Positions 1 through 10,969 of a DNA stretch of 64,000 bases are shown here, one piece after another. The notes under the pieces are model-generated. The model was not told where the DNA came from. It ran no database searches and worked only from the letters and a program-made list of their open reading frames with translations. Both the position numbers and the translations under genes were made by a program. Every line of letters starts with the position of its first letter. Position 1 is the first letter of the stretch. The stretch comes from Cephalopachus bancanus. Lineage: Eukaryota; Chordata; Mammalia; Primates; Tarsiidae. The stretch spans positions 8,513,001 to 8,577,000 of the forward strand of contig JAPVLO010000073.1 in assembly GCA_027257055.1 (NCBI GenBank), in the 5' to 3' direction.

Positions 1-1708
1 AACCAGGTAATCCTTCTGTGTTTGTCCATTGAAAAGTTTTTAGTTTAGTGACATATTTATGCTGTTAGAGTTTAGTTCTGGCAGCCTTGTCTATGTAAAA
101 TCATTACTTTCTGGGACCTAAATGTTAGTTGCAAAAGGTTTACTGTAATCTGAATTTTAACATGTTATCTATGTATAATATATTAAGTCTTACTTATGAC
201 AGTTGTTTAAATAAATATCACACTTTATTTTGATTAATTTTTATTTAATACTCTGAGAATTATATCTTAGTAATATAGATGTAAGTTTGGCAAATTAAAA
301 TTCAAATGTATTATTTGATAATACATTGTTACTATAATGTGAATAATTACTGCCTAAATTATAATTTAGACATTGCCACATGAAGTCAAATTGACAATCT
401 GTATGTCCTTTAAACCCTTTTTTGACCTAGAGAATAATGTATATCTCCATTGCCCAACACTACACGCATAAACTTATTTAAAATATTTATTAATTTTGAG
501 AGTTCGCATACTTACATTTTTTGTCACGATAACTTTCAATAAGATGGATTTTCAATAACATTGAGTTTTGATTATATGAAAGTCATACATATATGTGCTA
601 GGAAATTTGGAAAGTACAGAAAACTATAAAGAATATAGTGAAAATCATCACTAATATAACTCCTTAGACAACACTGAAATTCAAGTATTTTTCTTCTAGG
701 TTTTATCTGTGTAATGTATATTGGAGTATGTGTATGTAAAAAAAGAAGAAAGAAGGGTGTGTGTGGCTTAATTTGTGAAAAAAAGAAGAAAGAAGTGTGT
801 ATAAGGGGGTGTGTGACTTAATTTGTTGTGTTTTTTTCCTCCATTTAATGTTATATCATGGACATTTTTTCTTGTCATCTTTTCTTTGAAATTATAATTT
901 TTAATAGTTGTATAAAGTTTCATTGTGTGTCCATAAGTCACTTAGCCATGTTTGCCTATTTTTGATATAGAAGTTGTTTCTAATTATTAATTTGTATTAT
1001 TATAAGTTATCTGTAATGAACATCTTTCTTTATAAATTTTTCACCACATCTCAGATTCTTTCCCTAGGCTCCTGGAAGTTCTAAGAAGTTTACTTATGAT
1101 ATATAAACATTTAAAAGATTTCTGGATATATACAACCATTGTGCGATTCAGAAACATTGGTATAATTACATCTGGGGGGAGAAAAATAAGTCCCCATTTA
1201 GAATAAATATGCAGAAGTAACCTCAAAGTCTTCATGCAGTTAATACCTATTAATTTATATTGTTTCTATTTTCCACATTTGCTTTTTAGAATACTAGTGT
1301 TCTCACATGCTAATGCTAAAATTCTTAAAGCTACATTAAGCTTCTATCCATGCCATTACTCAGAGTTAGTGCAGTTGTCTTGGTGATAACTTGCCTCAGT
1401 GGAAATGCACTTTTCCTCAATAGACTGGGGAATAGCTCATATCCATAGGACTTTATAGATTCTGACTACTTTCCTGCCTATTTGAAGGAGCAGAATCTAA
1501 GTGTTTATACTGATTGTCTCCTAGAACAGCACTCTTCAAACTGATGTATACATTACAATCTACTGAGATAGGAAAGACAATATAGGAAGTTTTATTTATA
1601 TTTTTTGAAATGTTATTCCTTAAAATCTTTTTGTCCGTATTTTATAATTTCTATAAAATAGTATAATAGAGTATGTCTATAATTTATAAACATATATTTA
1701 GTATTACA
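1..1708. other. AT-rich intron, no gene seen
   Basis: No recognisable exon or well-preserved transposon. Apart from a short tandem duplication at 739-830, it looks like unique or very old intronic sequence. Confidence 0.6.
739..830. repeat. Imperfect tandem duplication, about 45-bp unit
   Basis: AAAAGAAGAAAGAAG, a TGTGTG stretch and CTTAATTTGT occur twice in succession. The second copy carries an extra GTATAAGGGGG segment. Confidence 0.75.
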
Positions 1709-2049
1709 TGCTATCTTAGTTCATTGTGGCTGTTATAACAAATGTATATACCTTAAACTGGGTAATTTATAAAAAACAGGAATTTATTGCTTACAGTTCT
1801 AGAGTCTGTAAAGTCCAAGATCAATGTACCAGCAGATTTAGTGTCTGGTGGGGGCTTGCTCTCTGCTCCAATGATAGTGCCCTTTTGCTATGTCCTCACA
1901 TGGCAGATGGGCAAAAAGGGACCTCAAGCTCTTTTATAAGGGCATGACTCCCATTCATGAGGATTACCTCCTAAAAGCTCATCTCTTAACACTATTGTAT
2001 TAAGTTTCAATATGAATTTTGGATGACCACAAATATTCAAACTACAGCA
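1709..2049 (-). repeat. MLT1-like LTR (3' LTR of the MaLR relic)
   Basis: Reads TTAGTTCATTGTGGCTGTTA, then GGAATTTATTGCTTACAGTT, then TGTCCTCACATGGCAGA, and ends near CAAACTACAGCA. This is the reverse complement of an MLT1-class LTR. Confidence 0.8.
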
Positions 2050-2160
2050 TTCTTCCCCTGCCCCCCCAAATTCATGACCTTCTCACATACAAACGACATT
2101 AATTCCATCCTAGTAACTGAATACATTAATTCTATCCTAGTAGCCCCCACATTTTTTACT

Positions 2161-2800
2161 TATTCCAGCACTAAATCAAAATTCTACTGTCCAGAGTCTT
2201 ATCTAAAGATAATTTAAATCAGATATGGATGAGACTCAAGGTATGATTCATCCTGAGGCAAATTGCTCTCCAGCTGTGAATCTGTGAAATCAAACAAGTT
2301 ATATGCTTCCAAAATACAATGGTGGGACAGGCATTCCCATTCCAAATGGGAGAAATAGGGAAGAAGAACGGTACCAAGTATGTCCAAAACTCAACAAGGC
2401 AAGCAACATTAAATCTCAAATCCAGAAAATAATCTTAGACTCAGTATCACACTTTCTGGACACAATGGGGTGAGGGTTGTGCCCCCAAAACTCAGAGCAA
2501 CCCTGTTCCCTAGCTTTGCTGAGTGCAGCCCACATAGCAGCTCTCATGCATGCAGCTCTCCTGGGCTGGAGTTGCATGCCGGTGGCTTATTCCAGCACTA
2601 ATTCAAAAGTCTGAAGTCCAGAGTCTCATCTAATGATCATTTAAATCATATATGGATGAGACTCAAGATGTGATTCATCCTGAGACAAATTTCTCTCCAG
2701 CTGTGAATCTGTGAAATCAAACAAGTTATATGCTTCCAAAATACAATGGCAAGACAGGCATAAGATACATATTCTCATTTCCAAAAGGGATAAATAGGTG
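2161..2800. repeat. Direct duplication inside the MaLR internal region
   Basis: The segment from TATTCCAGCACTAAATCAAA at 2161 to about 2357 recurs from TATTCCAGCACTAATTCAAA at 2589 to about 2800. Both contain AATCAAACAAGTTATATGCT and CCAAAATACAATGG. The offset is about 428 bases and the copies have diverged by scattered substitutions. Confidence 0.85.
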
Positions 2801-3239
2801 GTCCAGAGTCTTGAAGGTGATTCTGCCCACACAACTCCCCTGAACTTTGCCCGAGAGGGGCTCTCTTTGATAGCCCCAAACCCACAACTCCCTTGGATCT
2901 GCTGAGTATTGCCTAGTAGGGGTTGTCTGTGGTAGCTCTGCCTTGGCCTTGGCCCTCAGGCTCTCTGGGGTGTCCTTTGAAATCTAGGTGGAGGTCACTA
3001 CTCCCTCACAGCTCTTATACTCTACGTGCCTACGGAATTGTCACATGTAGATGTGGCCATGGTTTACTGCCTGTGCTTTCCAACAGGGCAGCCCAACCCT
3101 GAATCCATTTGAGCCATAGCTGGGGTAGCTAAGAGCACTGCTTCTGAATTTGGGGAGCAGAGACTTGTGGAGTGCTGAGTAGTAAGCCCTGAAATCACAC
3201 AGGATCCCTGTGATGCCAGATGGGGTACAGTGCAAAACT

Positions 3240-3935
3240 CATGAATTCTTTGACTCATTTCTAAAATGAATTTTAGAGTGGCCAGCACAGTTTTCAAGCA
3301 AAGTTTATTTAGAAAGTAAATTAGAGAGACAGAGAAAGATTCACCTCCCCAAGGTAGGGGAGAGGGCCAAAGCTAAGAAAACATGGCAGTCATAGCTCAA
3401 GGAGCCACATGGAGACACCAAAGTTTAACAAAGCAATGATGACTGTTGTTTGAAATCATTTGCCTTTTAAACCCTCCCTTTGATGGGGGCAGGTCATTAA
3501 GGTGATTGGGTGGTGGTCATTTCCATGTCATCACAAAGGGGCAGGAAAGTGCAGGTACTGATGTCAGGTGATAGACGGCAGGCAGATGGGTGGGTTAGTC
3601 ACATGATCTCTGCCATGGTGATGGGATCTGCATCATGAAGGTCTCTAAGGGCTGATTGGGTCAACTTGTTTACAAAACAAGCTGGGGAGATGGTGAGGTT
3701 GAGCCTTTTACCTTCAACAGGGAATCTGAAGGATTTTTAGTGATTATGAGCTGAAAGATTGGACTGCCCTATTCTTACATCGGATGGGATTTTCTTTGGA
3801 TTGACTGAAGGGGTGGAGTAGGCTGCCAGCTTTGGCCTGCAGTAAAAAGTAATCTTTAAAAATCTCCAAATGCTTCCTAAAACCTACCTATGGGAAATTT
3901 ATCTATGTCTAACCTGTTCTAGCTATCCTGCCTCA
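3240..3935. mobile_element. Possible nested insertion in the MaLR internal region (unidentified)
   Basis: MaLR-like internal sequence is recognisable up to about 3235 and resumes near TTTTTTGAAACTTCTCTGCC. The roughly 700 bases between do not fit that pattern. I cannot name the family and see no clear target-site duplication. Confidence 0.35.
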
Positions 3936-4714
3936 CCTGAACCCTTTTTTGAAACTTCTCTGCCCCTAGCACTTTGGGCCTGGGTCTGTAATGGTGGCTT
4001 TCCTGACAATCTACAAAATGCCTTCAGGGACTTTCTTTCATTGCCTTCACAGATGGCATCTGGCTTCTTTTTATCAACCCTGATCTCCTTATCAATCACT
4101 TAGCCACACCTTTGGTATTCTCTTCTGAACACACTTTTTTCTTCTTTCCACCATACCATTCTGAGAATTTTCCAAATCTTTAGGTTTTGCTTCTTGTTTG
4201 ATTGTAAATTCCATCTTTAATTCATTGTCTTTTTGCATTTTTCTATAAGCAGTCAAGAGAAGCCGTGCCATGTTCTTAACACTCTGCTTAGAGATTTCTT
4301 CCACCAAATTTTCTATTTTATTGCTCTTAAATTCTGCCTTGCACAAAACATTAGGACACAAATGCAATTCAGCCAAAGTCTTTTGACATGTGATAACAAA
4401 GTGGTTGTTCCTCCTGTTTCCAGTAAGATATTTCTCATTTCCATCTAAGACATCATCAGAATGACCATTCTTGCCTATATTTCTACCAACATTCTGTTAA
4501 CAGCCACTTAAATTAATCTCTAAGAAGATCAAGACTCTCTTTACAGCTCTCCTCTTTTTCTGAGCTCTCACCTGCACTGCCCTTAATGGTCCTCCTTTCA
4601 TGGCAATGCACTTCAAAACTCTTCTAGCTCTACTTATTACCCAGTTCCAAAGCTGCTTCCACATTTTTAGGTATTTGCTACAGCAGCACCCCACTTCTGG
4701 TGCCAATTTCTGCC

Positions 4715-5103
4715 TCTGTTCATTCCAGAAAAAACATTACCTTACACCGTGTAGCTTATATATAGTAAAATTTTATTTCTCAGAGTCTGAGAACTCAAAG
4801 GTCAAGGTGCTGCCTGGTTCAGTATCTGGTGAAGGCTTGCCCTCCACTTCATAGATGGTACCTTGATGCTATATCCTTACATGACAGAAGGAATGAATGT
4901 TGTGTCCTCATATAATAGAAGGACTAGAAGGGAGGAAGAAACAGACAAAGAGGCTCCCTCAAAAACCCTTTTATAAAGGCACTAATCTCATTCCTAGAAG
5001 TAGAGCCCTCTTGACCTAATCACCTCATAGATGCCCTGTTGCATTGGGGAATTGAGTTTCAACGTGAATTTTAGAGGTCTACAAACGTACAAGCCATTGC
5101 TCA
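4715..5103 (-). repeat. MLT1-like LTR (5' LTR of the MaLR relic)
   Basis: TTTTATTTCTCAGAGTCTGA, GGTCAAGGTGCTGCCTGGTT and CTTTTATAAAGGCACTAATC follow the same order as in the LTR at 1709. It contains an extra repeated stretch near 4870-4920. It directly abuts the internal sequence, whose last bases (CTGGTGCCAATTTCTG) are typical of the MaLR internal boundary. Confidence 0.7.
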
Positions 5104-6289
5104 CATTTTTTAAACTTATATGAATATGTGCTTATGAGAGAGGTTGAGATTTGCCTTATAAAATACATGCTTCCCCTTCCCTTTTTTCTTCCTTCTCTCC
5201 TTTCCTCCTTTCTCCTTCTTTTCAAGAACACACTTTTTTTTAAGCTGGGTTCTTTGCCACTTACCTAAAATCATTACATTCCTTGGCTTTCTTTTCAGTT
5301 GAGTAGAGCCTGTGACTAAACTTTGACTGATAAAATATAAGCTTCCTAGAGGGTGCCTTGAAAGGGAGAAGTTATGCCTTTGCTCAATTCTTTTCCAACC
5401 TATTGCATAAATCTCAATGTGATGCCTGACATACAGCCAGCTTGGTTATTGCAATCATTGTAGAAGAAAGAGACTAATCTCTGAAGACCTAGTAGAGCTG
5501 TCATAATAGCACCAGACAGCATAATTATGATTTGTATCTTGTTTAAACCACTGTTTTAGAGATCTCTATTTCTTGCAATCAAATCCAAGATTAACTGATA
5601 AGGTGTTTGTATCAAAGCAATTGAGGTCCATTTTATTTGAGCCTTCATCCTTTCCATTCAGCAACTTACACCAGATGCCTGGATTATAGACTAGGCAAGA
5701 GTGGGCAGTAGCTTGTTCTGTACCTAGGAAATCACTGTCTATCAGTACAATGAAACTGTTGGCATTTTCCTGAAAGTCAGTTATTTAGTGTTGGGAGCAT
5801 TAATTTTCCCACGAGTTTCAGGTGTTCAAGGACAGTGGTAGAAAATTTTTATAAAAGCAAACTGGTACACACCCAAAGAAAAAGTCTTCTTGCCCTCTGT
5901 GTCCATTCTTTCTCAGAGCAAGTGAACACAATACTATGTTTTTTCAAGTTCTCAAATAATAATGCACATACCAGAGATGAGAAGAGGCTGTGCCAAAGAT
6001 CTCTTTATTTGTAATTAGAAAAAGATTTAGAGAGGCTTGTTATAGGTCTTTGCACTTTTCCTTTTTTGATTAAATTTTGAAGCTTCTTCAAAAGCAGCTA
6101 GCTATTAATAATAATCAGTAGAGGAAAAGACGTGAATATGCTTGACAGAGAGGGACATATTTTTATTCCGTGTTATTACCTGCAGAGTGTTAGCTCATAA
6201 GTCCTTTTATGAAGGGTCCCTGGTTGCCTCTTTGCCCCTCCCCTCCCCCGCCCCGCACTTCCCCAGGATGTTGACTCCTTTACGCTCTC
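5104..6289. other. Intron without recognised features
   Basis: A pyrimidine-rich patch (about 5165-5225) is followed by ordinary AT-rich intron. No exon or identifiable transposon is seen. Confidence 0.5.
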
Positions 6290-6570
6290 CATTCCCTTGA
6301 ACATCCACCATCATGCCTGTTCCTCCTATGCAGTGCACGCTCCCCCCACTCCTAGTCTCAGCTTTGACATCACTATGCATGGGGTCTCCTCTGAAAAATT
6401 CCTTTTCTGTGCTCCTGTAGTATTTAAAACTTCTCTATTCCTAGCAGATATCATGCTGTTTCCTAACTGCTGGTCAGTTGTGTGTGTTCCTGACTACTCT
6501 AAAAACTCCACTAAGGCACCTCCTAATTCAGCACCTAGTTCAGCACTTGACACTAATAGGTACTCTAACT
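6290..6570 (+). mobile_element. L2-like relic
   Basis: C/T-rich sequence with the feel of an L2 3' region, ending in CAGCACTTGACACTAATAGG. Strongly diverged. Confidence 0.4.
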
Positions 6571-7010
6571 ATGGAATGATGGATAACTTGTTTTGTATAA
6601 AATAGTTGTGGCTCTTTTATCTATGTCATCCTGAAGTCAGTGGAGAACAATTACACAATCTCATACTTATAAATACCATAAAATTTGAGCATGTCAATAA
6701 TTCTTCACCTAATTACTGCAAAATATTATTGTAGTGGCATCTTTTATGGTTTTATTTGTAAGTTTTCCTATGTACTTGGGAGGAAAAAGCTAGAAAACAA
6801 TGACATGTGTTTGAATTCTAGATTCAGGACCGTCACATGTACAATGTGTCTTTATGAGTGTCCCTATCCTGGGTCTTCCTCAAACTACAGAGGCTGCTGG
6901 TAGAGTATTGCAATGGCAAGCATACATCGTCACTATTCACCCCATTTTGAATGCTAGAGACATTTTTGTTGTTAGGAAGGAACTCAGAACATCTGTATGT
7001 TCTGTATTTA

Positions 7011-7321
7011 TTTTATTTTTTTAGAGAGGTCTTGCTCTGTCACCCAGGCTGGAAATGCTGTAGCATCATAGCTCACTGCAGTAGCAAACTCCTGGGTTCA
7101 AGCAATCTTGTCTCAACCTTCCAGGTAGCTAGGACTACAGATTGCACTGCTATGCCCAACTAACTGAAAAAAAACAAAACAAAAGGGAAAAAAATCTTTT
7201 TTATAGCGATGAAGTCATACTGTGTTTTCCAGGCTGGTTTTGAACTCCAGGTCTCAAATGATCCTCCTGCCTCAGATTCCCAAAATGCTGGAATTACAAA
7301 CATGGGCCACTGTGCCCAGCC
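7011..7321 (-). mobile_element. Alu, older AluJ-like, antisense
   Basis: TCTTGCTCTGTCACCCAGGC and AGCTCACTGCA are seen, with an A-rich middle and a left arm ending GCCCAGC. Flanked by CTGTATTTATTTT and CTGTATTTGTTT, a likely diverged target-site duplication. It lacks the ATAAATCA signature of the younger copies. Confidence 0.85.
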
Positions 7322-7415
7322 TGTATTTGTTTAACATTTAACATTTATTGAGCAACTTTTATAAGTCAAGCATTATACACACTTAGCTAAATATTTGTAT
7401 TTAAATTTTTGATGA

Positions 7416-7709
7416 GGCCGGGTGCAGTAACTCAAGCCTGTAATTCCAGCACTTTGGGTGGCCAAGGTGAGAGGATTGCCTGAGCCCAGGGGTTCGAGAC
7501 CAGCCTGGACAATATGATGAGCCCTTGTCTCTATAATATATCAAAAAATTAGCCGGGCATGGTAGTGCGTGCTTGTAGTTCCAGCTACTTAAAAGGCTGA
7601 GGCAGAAGGATCATCTGAGCCCAGAAGGTTGACGCTGGGTAGCCGTGAGCATGCCACTGCACTCCAACCTGGGCAACAGAGTGAGACTCTGACTCAAAAT
7701 AAATAAATA
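7416..7709 (+). mobile_element. Alu, sense, lineage-type
   Basis: Starts GGCCGGGTGCAGTAACTCAA and ends in (AAAT)n. Target-site duplication AAATTTTTGATGA / AAATTTTGATGA. Confidence 0.9.
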
Positions 7710-7724
7710 AAATTTTGATGATAT

Positions 7725-8284
7725 TTGGTATGTTACAATACAATAAAACTTCTTATAACAAACATAAGTGCTAACATTTTATAGACTTTTATATATTAAA
7801 AATAGCTTTTAACATATGTATATATAATTTTTTTAGTTCTGACAACAAAGTATCATTTTAGATGTTAGGGACCTGACTCTAAGAGAAGTTAAATGAAGAT
7901 ATGAAGTAGAAAATGACTGTTCAGAAGAGTTAACCTGATTGAATATTATGTTTTAAATTTATTTAAATTGCTACCTCTTGCTATTCATACCCATTAAATA
8001 ATGAATCCATCAGCTAAAGTGTGTCTACATATTATTTAGTGTCATATATATTCTAACATGAAAATCACTTGAAATTAAAAGCCAATCTGTTTGATTTTAC
8101 CTCATAATGTTCAATAGATTCTCAAAACTAAAGAAGGATTGTTTCTTCATAAAAGATACATTGCTTTAATTTGAGTTACTCATGGCCTTTAGTGAAGTCC
8201 ATATGATATACAGTATATTAAATATTTGACTCCAAGTGAACAATAATTTTAATTATTATAAGTTAGCAAAAATGTTGACAATGA
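7725..8284. other. AT-rich intron without recognised features
   Basis: No exon, RNA gene or identifiable repeat was seen in this segment. Confidence 0.5.
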
Positions 8285-8460
8285 CTGTTTATCCTGGTTC
8301 CGTTACACACCAGTTGTGTTACCATGGGCAAGGACATTGACCTAAGGCCTAGTTTCTCATCAGTAAACTGGGAATAGTGATTGTGGCCCCCTCGCGTGAT
8401 AAGGAATAAATACAATAATATGCACAGTGCATATTATTCCATTAATAACTCATAGTACAG
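8285..8460 (+). mobile_element. MIR relic
   Basis: TGTGTTACCATGGGCAAGG, then AGTTTCTCATCAGTAAACTG, then a diverged 3' end: the order of a sense MIR core. Confidence 0.6.
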
Positions 8461-8689
8461 CACATGGAAATAAACACACAATAAAAAATTACTTTTTTTG
8501 AGATAGGTTCAGTAGATGGGAGGGGACTCAGTGGCAGTATTTGGGATTGGTGATCTGAAAGTAGTCAGAAGGTGACTAAATAAAACATAATATTTATGAG
8601 CTCCCTACCCTGGATGTTCCCTGCAGGTAAGGTGGGTCAAAAAGGGCCTTTTAATATTAATAATATTGATAACAACAGCAAGCACAGCA

Positions 8690-8880
8690 AGTATTTATGG
8701 AGTGCTTACTATGGGCCATGCGTTCAATTAAATACTTTTACTTATTGTTTTATGTAATCATCCCGGCAAATTCATAAGGTATATACTGTTAGTACCTTTG
8801 TTTTACAGATGAAGAAACTGAGGCAAGCTTAAGCAAACTGGCTCCAGAGCCCAGACTCTGAAGCAAGTGCTGCCTTTTAC
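8690..8880 (-). mobile_element. MIR relic, antisense
   Basis: GTTTTACAGATGAAGAAACT plus GAGGCAAG, preceded by ATGGAGTGCTTACTATGGGC, is the reverse complement of MIR. Confidence 0.7.
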
Positions 8881-9196
8881 GATGTGAACAGCAGTAAGCA
8901 GAATTACATGTATGTGGGTACAAAATGCAGAGGTTGTTACATATGTAACTGTTGTGTTGACAAGGCACAACTTGTTAGATGTAATTATCAAAAAAAAATT
9001 GACACCTCTTTAAATCCACTTTGTGAAGCAAGTTCTTTCCTTACCTCATGATGTAAGTTCAGGCAAGTCCCATGACTTTTCTGGACATTCTTAGATAAAA
9101 AAATATGTTCTATAGCATTCTTTGGATAAGTACACAGCTTCAATTTAATAATGAAAATATCTAGCCTATGTAATACTTAATATTAAAAACTTTATT

Positions 9197-9490
9197 GACT
9201 GGGTGCAGTGACTCAAGCCTGTAATCCAGCACTTCGGGAGGGCGAAGCGAGAGGATTGCCTGAGTGCAGGGGTTCAAGACCAGCCTTAGCAACTTGGTGA
9301 GACCTTGTCTCTACAATAGATCAAAAAATTAGCCAGGCATGGTGGTACGTTCCTGTAGTTCCAGTTACTTGGAAGGCTGAGGCTGGAGGATCGCCTGAGC
9401 CCAGCAGGTCAAGGCTGCAGTGGCCGTAAGCATGCAACTGCACCCCAGCCTGGGCAACAGAGTAAGACTCTGACTCAAAACAAACAAACA
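9197..9490 (+). mobile_element. Alu, sense, lineage-type
   Basis: GACTGGGTGCAGTGACTCAA to an (AAAC)n tail, with CTACAATAGATCAAAAAATT in the middle. Flanked by AAAAACTTTATT and AACAACTTTATT. Confidence 0.9.
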
Positions 9491-9494
9491 AAAA

Positions 9495-10730
9495 ACAACT
9501 TTATTTACCATTAAGGCTTCTCCCCACAAGCTCTCTTATACAAGTCCCCTAGAGGCAGGAAAGTCACCATGCAGAAAGGAAGATGGTCTCTCTTTTTCCC
9601 CATCTTGCCTTCTACTCTTCTATACTCCATTTATTAACACCAGTTTCCAGTTACTCAGAATTTGGAGCACTAGGAGAGAGAGGAAGAAATAGGTTCTTCC
9701 ATGGTACGTTTCATATTGGTGACCTAGTATTGCTGCTCTCTGGACTTGGAGAATGTTAAAAATGAATTCCCGTTAATGCTTTCATGGGTTCTTTTTAGAC
9801 TTTCTCCTCTGAGGTTTCTTTTAATGCAGTGAAGTGTGTCCATTCTGGCTCAGAAAGTCAATGGTCCCACCAGTAATTTTGTTGAAATGTTGACCCTTTC
9901 CAGATGGTCTTCTTGGACATGACCATAGGTGACACCATTCTAATTCCCTCTTACAAACTGTCATATCTGGTCCATAGAAAACATGCACATCTTATGAACT
10001 CCAGTGGACTCTGGGAATCAACACCCTTCTCTTTGGTCCACTGTGAGGGCAGCTAACCAGTCACGTGGCCATTAGGTTTCTCATGCATGAGTCAGACACC
10101 AGTTCATAAGCACATCAAACTACAATGAACACACATAAGCGTTTCTGAGATTATGTTGAAGTCTCTTTCCCAGCCTACAGTGAGGAAAGACATCTCCCAT
10201 GCTTTTGAGTCTAATTTACAGCTTATCAATAATTCTTTCCAAATAAGTTATCTTCTTTAGTTTTGGACTCCAGAACTTTGATGTAGGTATGGCATTTAAG
10301 AATTGTCTAACTGGTTCTCAGAAACATCCTTTGGAAATTCAACATATGGCCTAACACCTCCTTTAGAATGTGTTAATTATTGTCTCAGTGCTTGAGCCAA
10401 ATCTTCCATTTTAATATTCTACTATATATAATAATTACTTCTGGATAAAATGGATTTCCACACTTCTGTGTGCTTTCTTTTCTTCATCTATTTTCTTCCC
10501 TTTCTTTCTCTCCTATAAAACTGAATTGGAGGCCTATAAGTGGGAAGAATAAGGGAGTGCTGCATATTTCACATAACTACTCAGATGGTGAGGGAGATGT
10601 TCAAGGAGCCCCGTGATTAAAGATAGAACAATCATTTATCTCATATCTCTTGATATGTTACTATTCCCTCCATTTGGGTTGGCCTGTTAATGTTCCTCCT
10701 GATGAGTTTCTATATGAGAGAAATTTAAAG
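9495..10730. other. Intron without recognised features
   Basis: No exon was found. It may hold old repeats too diverged to name by eye. Confidence 0.4.
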
Positions 10731-10734
10731 CTCG

Positions 10735-10965
10735 ATGCAGTGGTTATGCACAGAGACTGGGGATAGACCATTTGGGTCAAACCCCAGCTCCACAATTTAT
10801 AGTTGTATGTCTTTGGACAAGCTAGTTAATCTCTGTGAACCTCACTCTTCTTATCATTAGAATGGGGGTAATAGTACTTACTCACAGAGTTTAGAATTAA
10901 GTGAATTAATATCTGTAAGACTCTTAGAACAGGCCTGGTACATAACAAGTACTATGTAAGTAATA
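10735..10965 (+). mobile_element. MIR, near full length
   Basis: In order: CAAACCCCAGCTCCACAATT, GTATGTCTTTGGACAAGC, AGAATGGGGGTAATAGTACT, CCTGGTACATAACAAGTACT. Sense MIR throughout. Confidence 0.8.
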
Positions 10966-10969
10966 GCAG

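Larger units (their letters stand above)
1709..5103 (-). mobile_element. ERVL-MaLR (MLT1/MST-like) provirus relic, antisense
   Basis: Two LTR-like segments of MLT1 type (1709-2049 and about 4715-5103), both antisense, bracket an internal region resembling MaLR internal sequence. It contains the block GCTTCCAAAATACAATGG and, near the right end, TTACCCAGTTCCAAAGCTGC. It is an old, non-coding relic: no open gag/pol frame of meaningful length survives. It is disturbed by an internal duplication and by a likely nested insertion. Confidence 0.8.

Noticed and set aside
4092..4376. 94-codon minus-strand frame with lysine- and glutamate-rich composition
   Set aside because: It falls in the MaLR internal region; a remnant of non-functional element sequence, with no intact gene around it.
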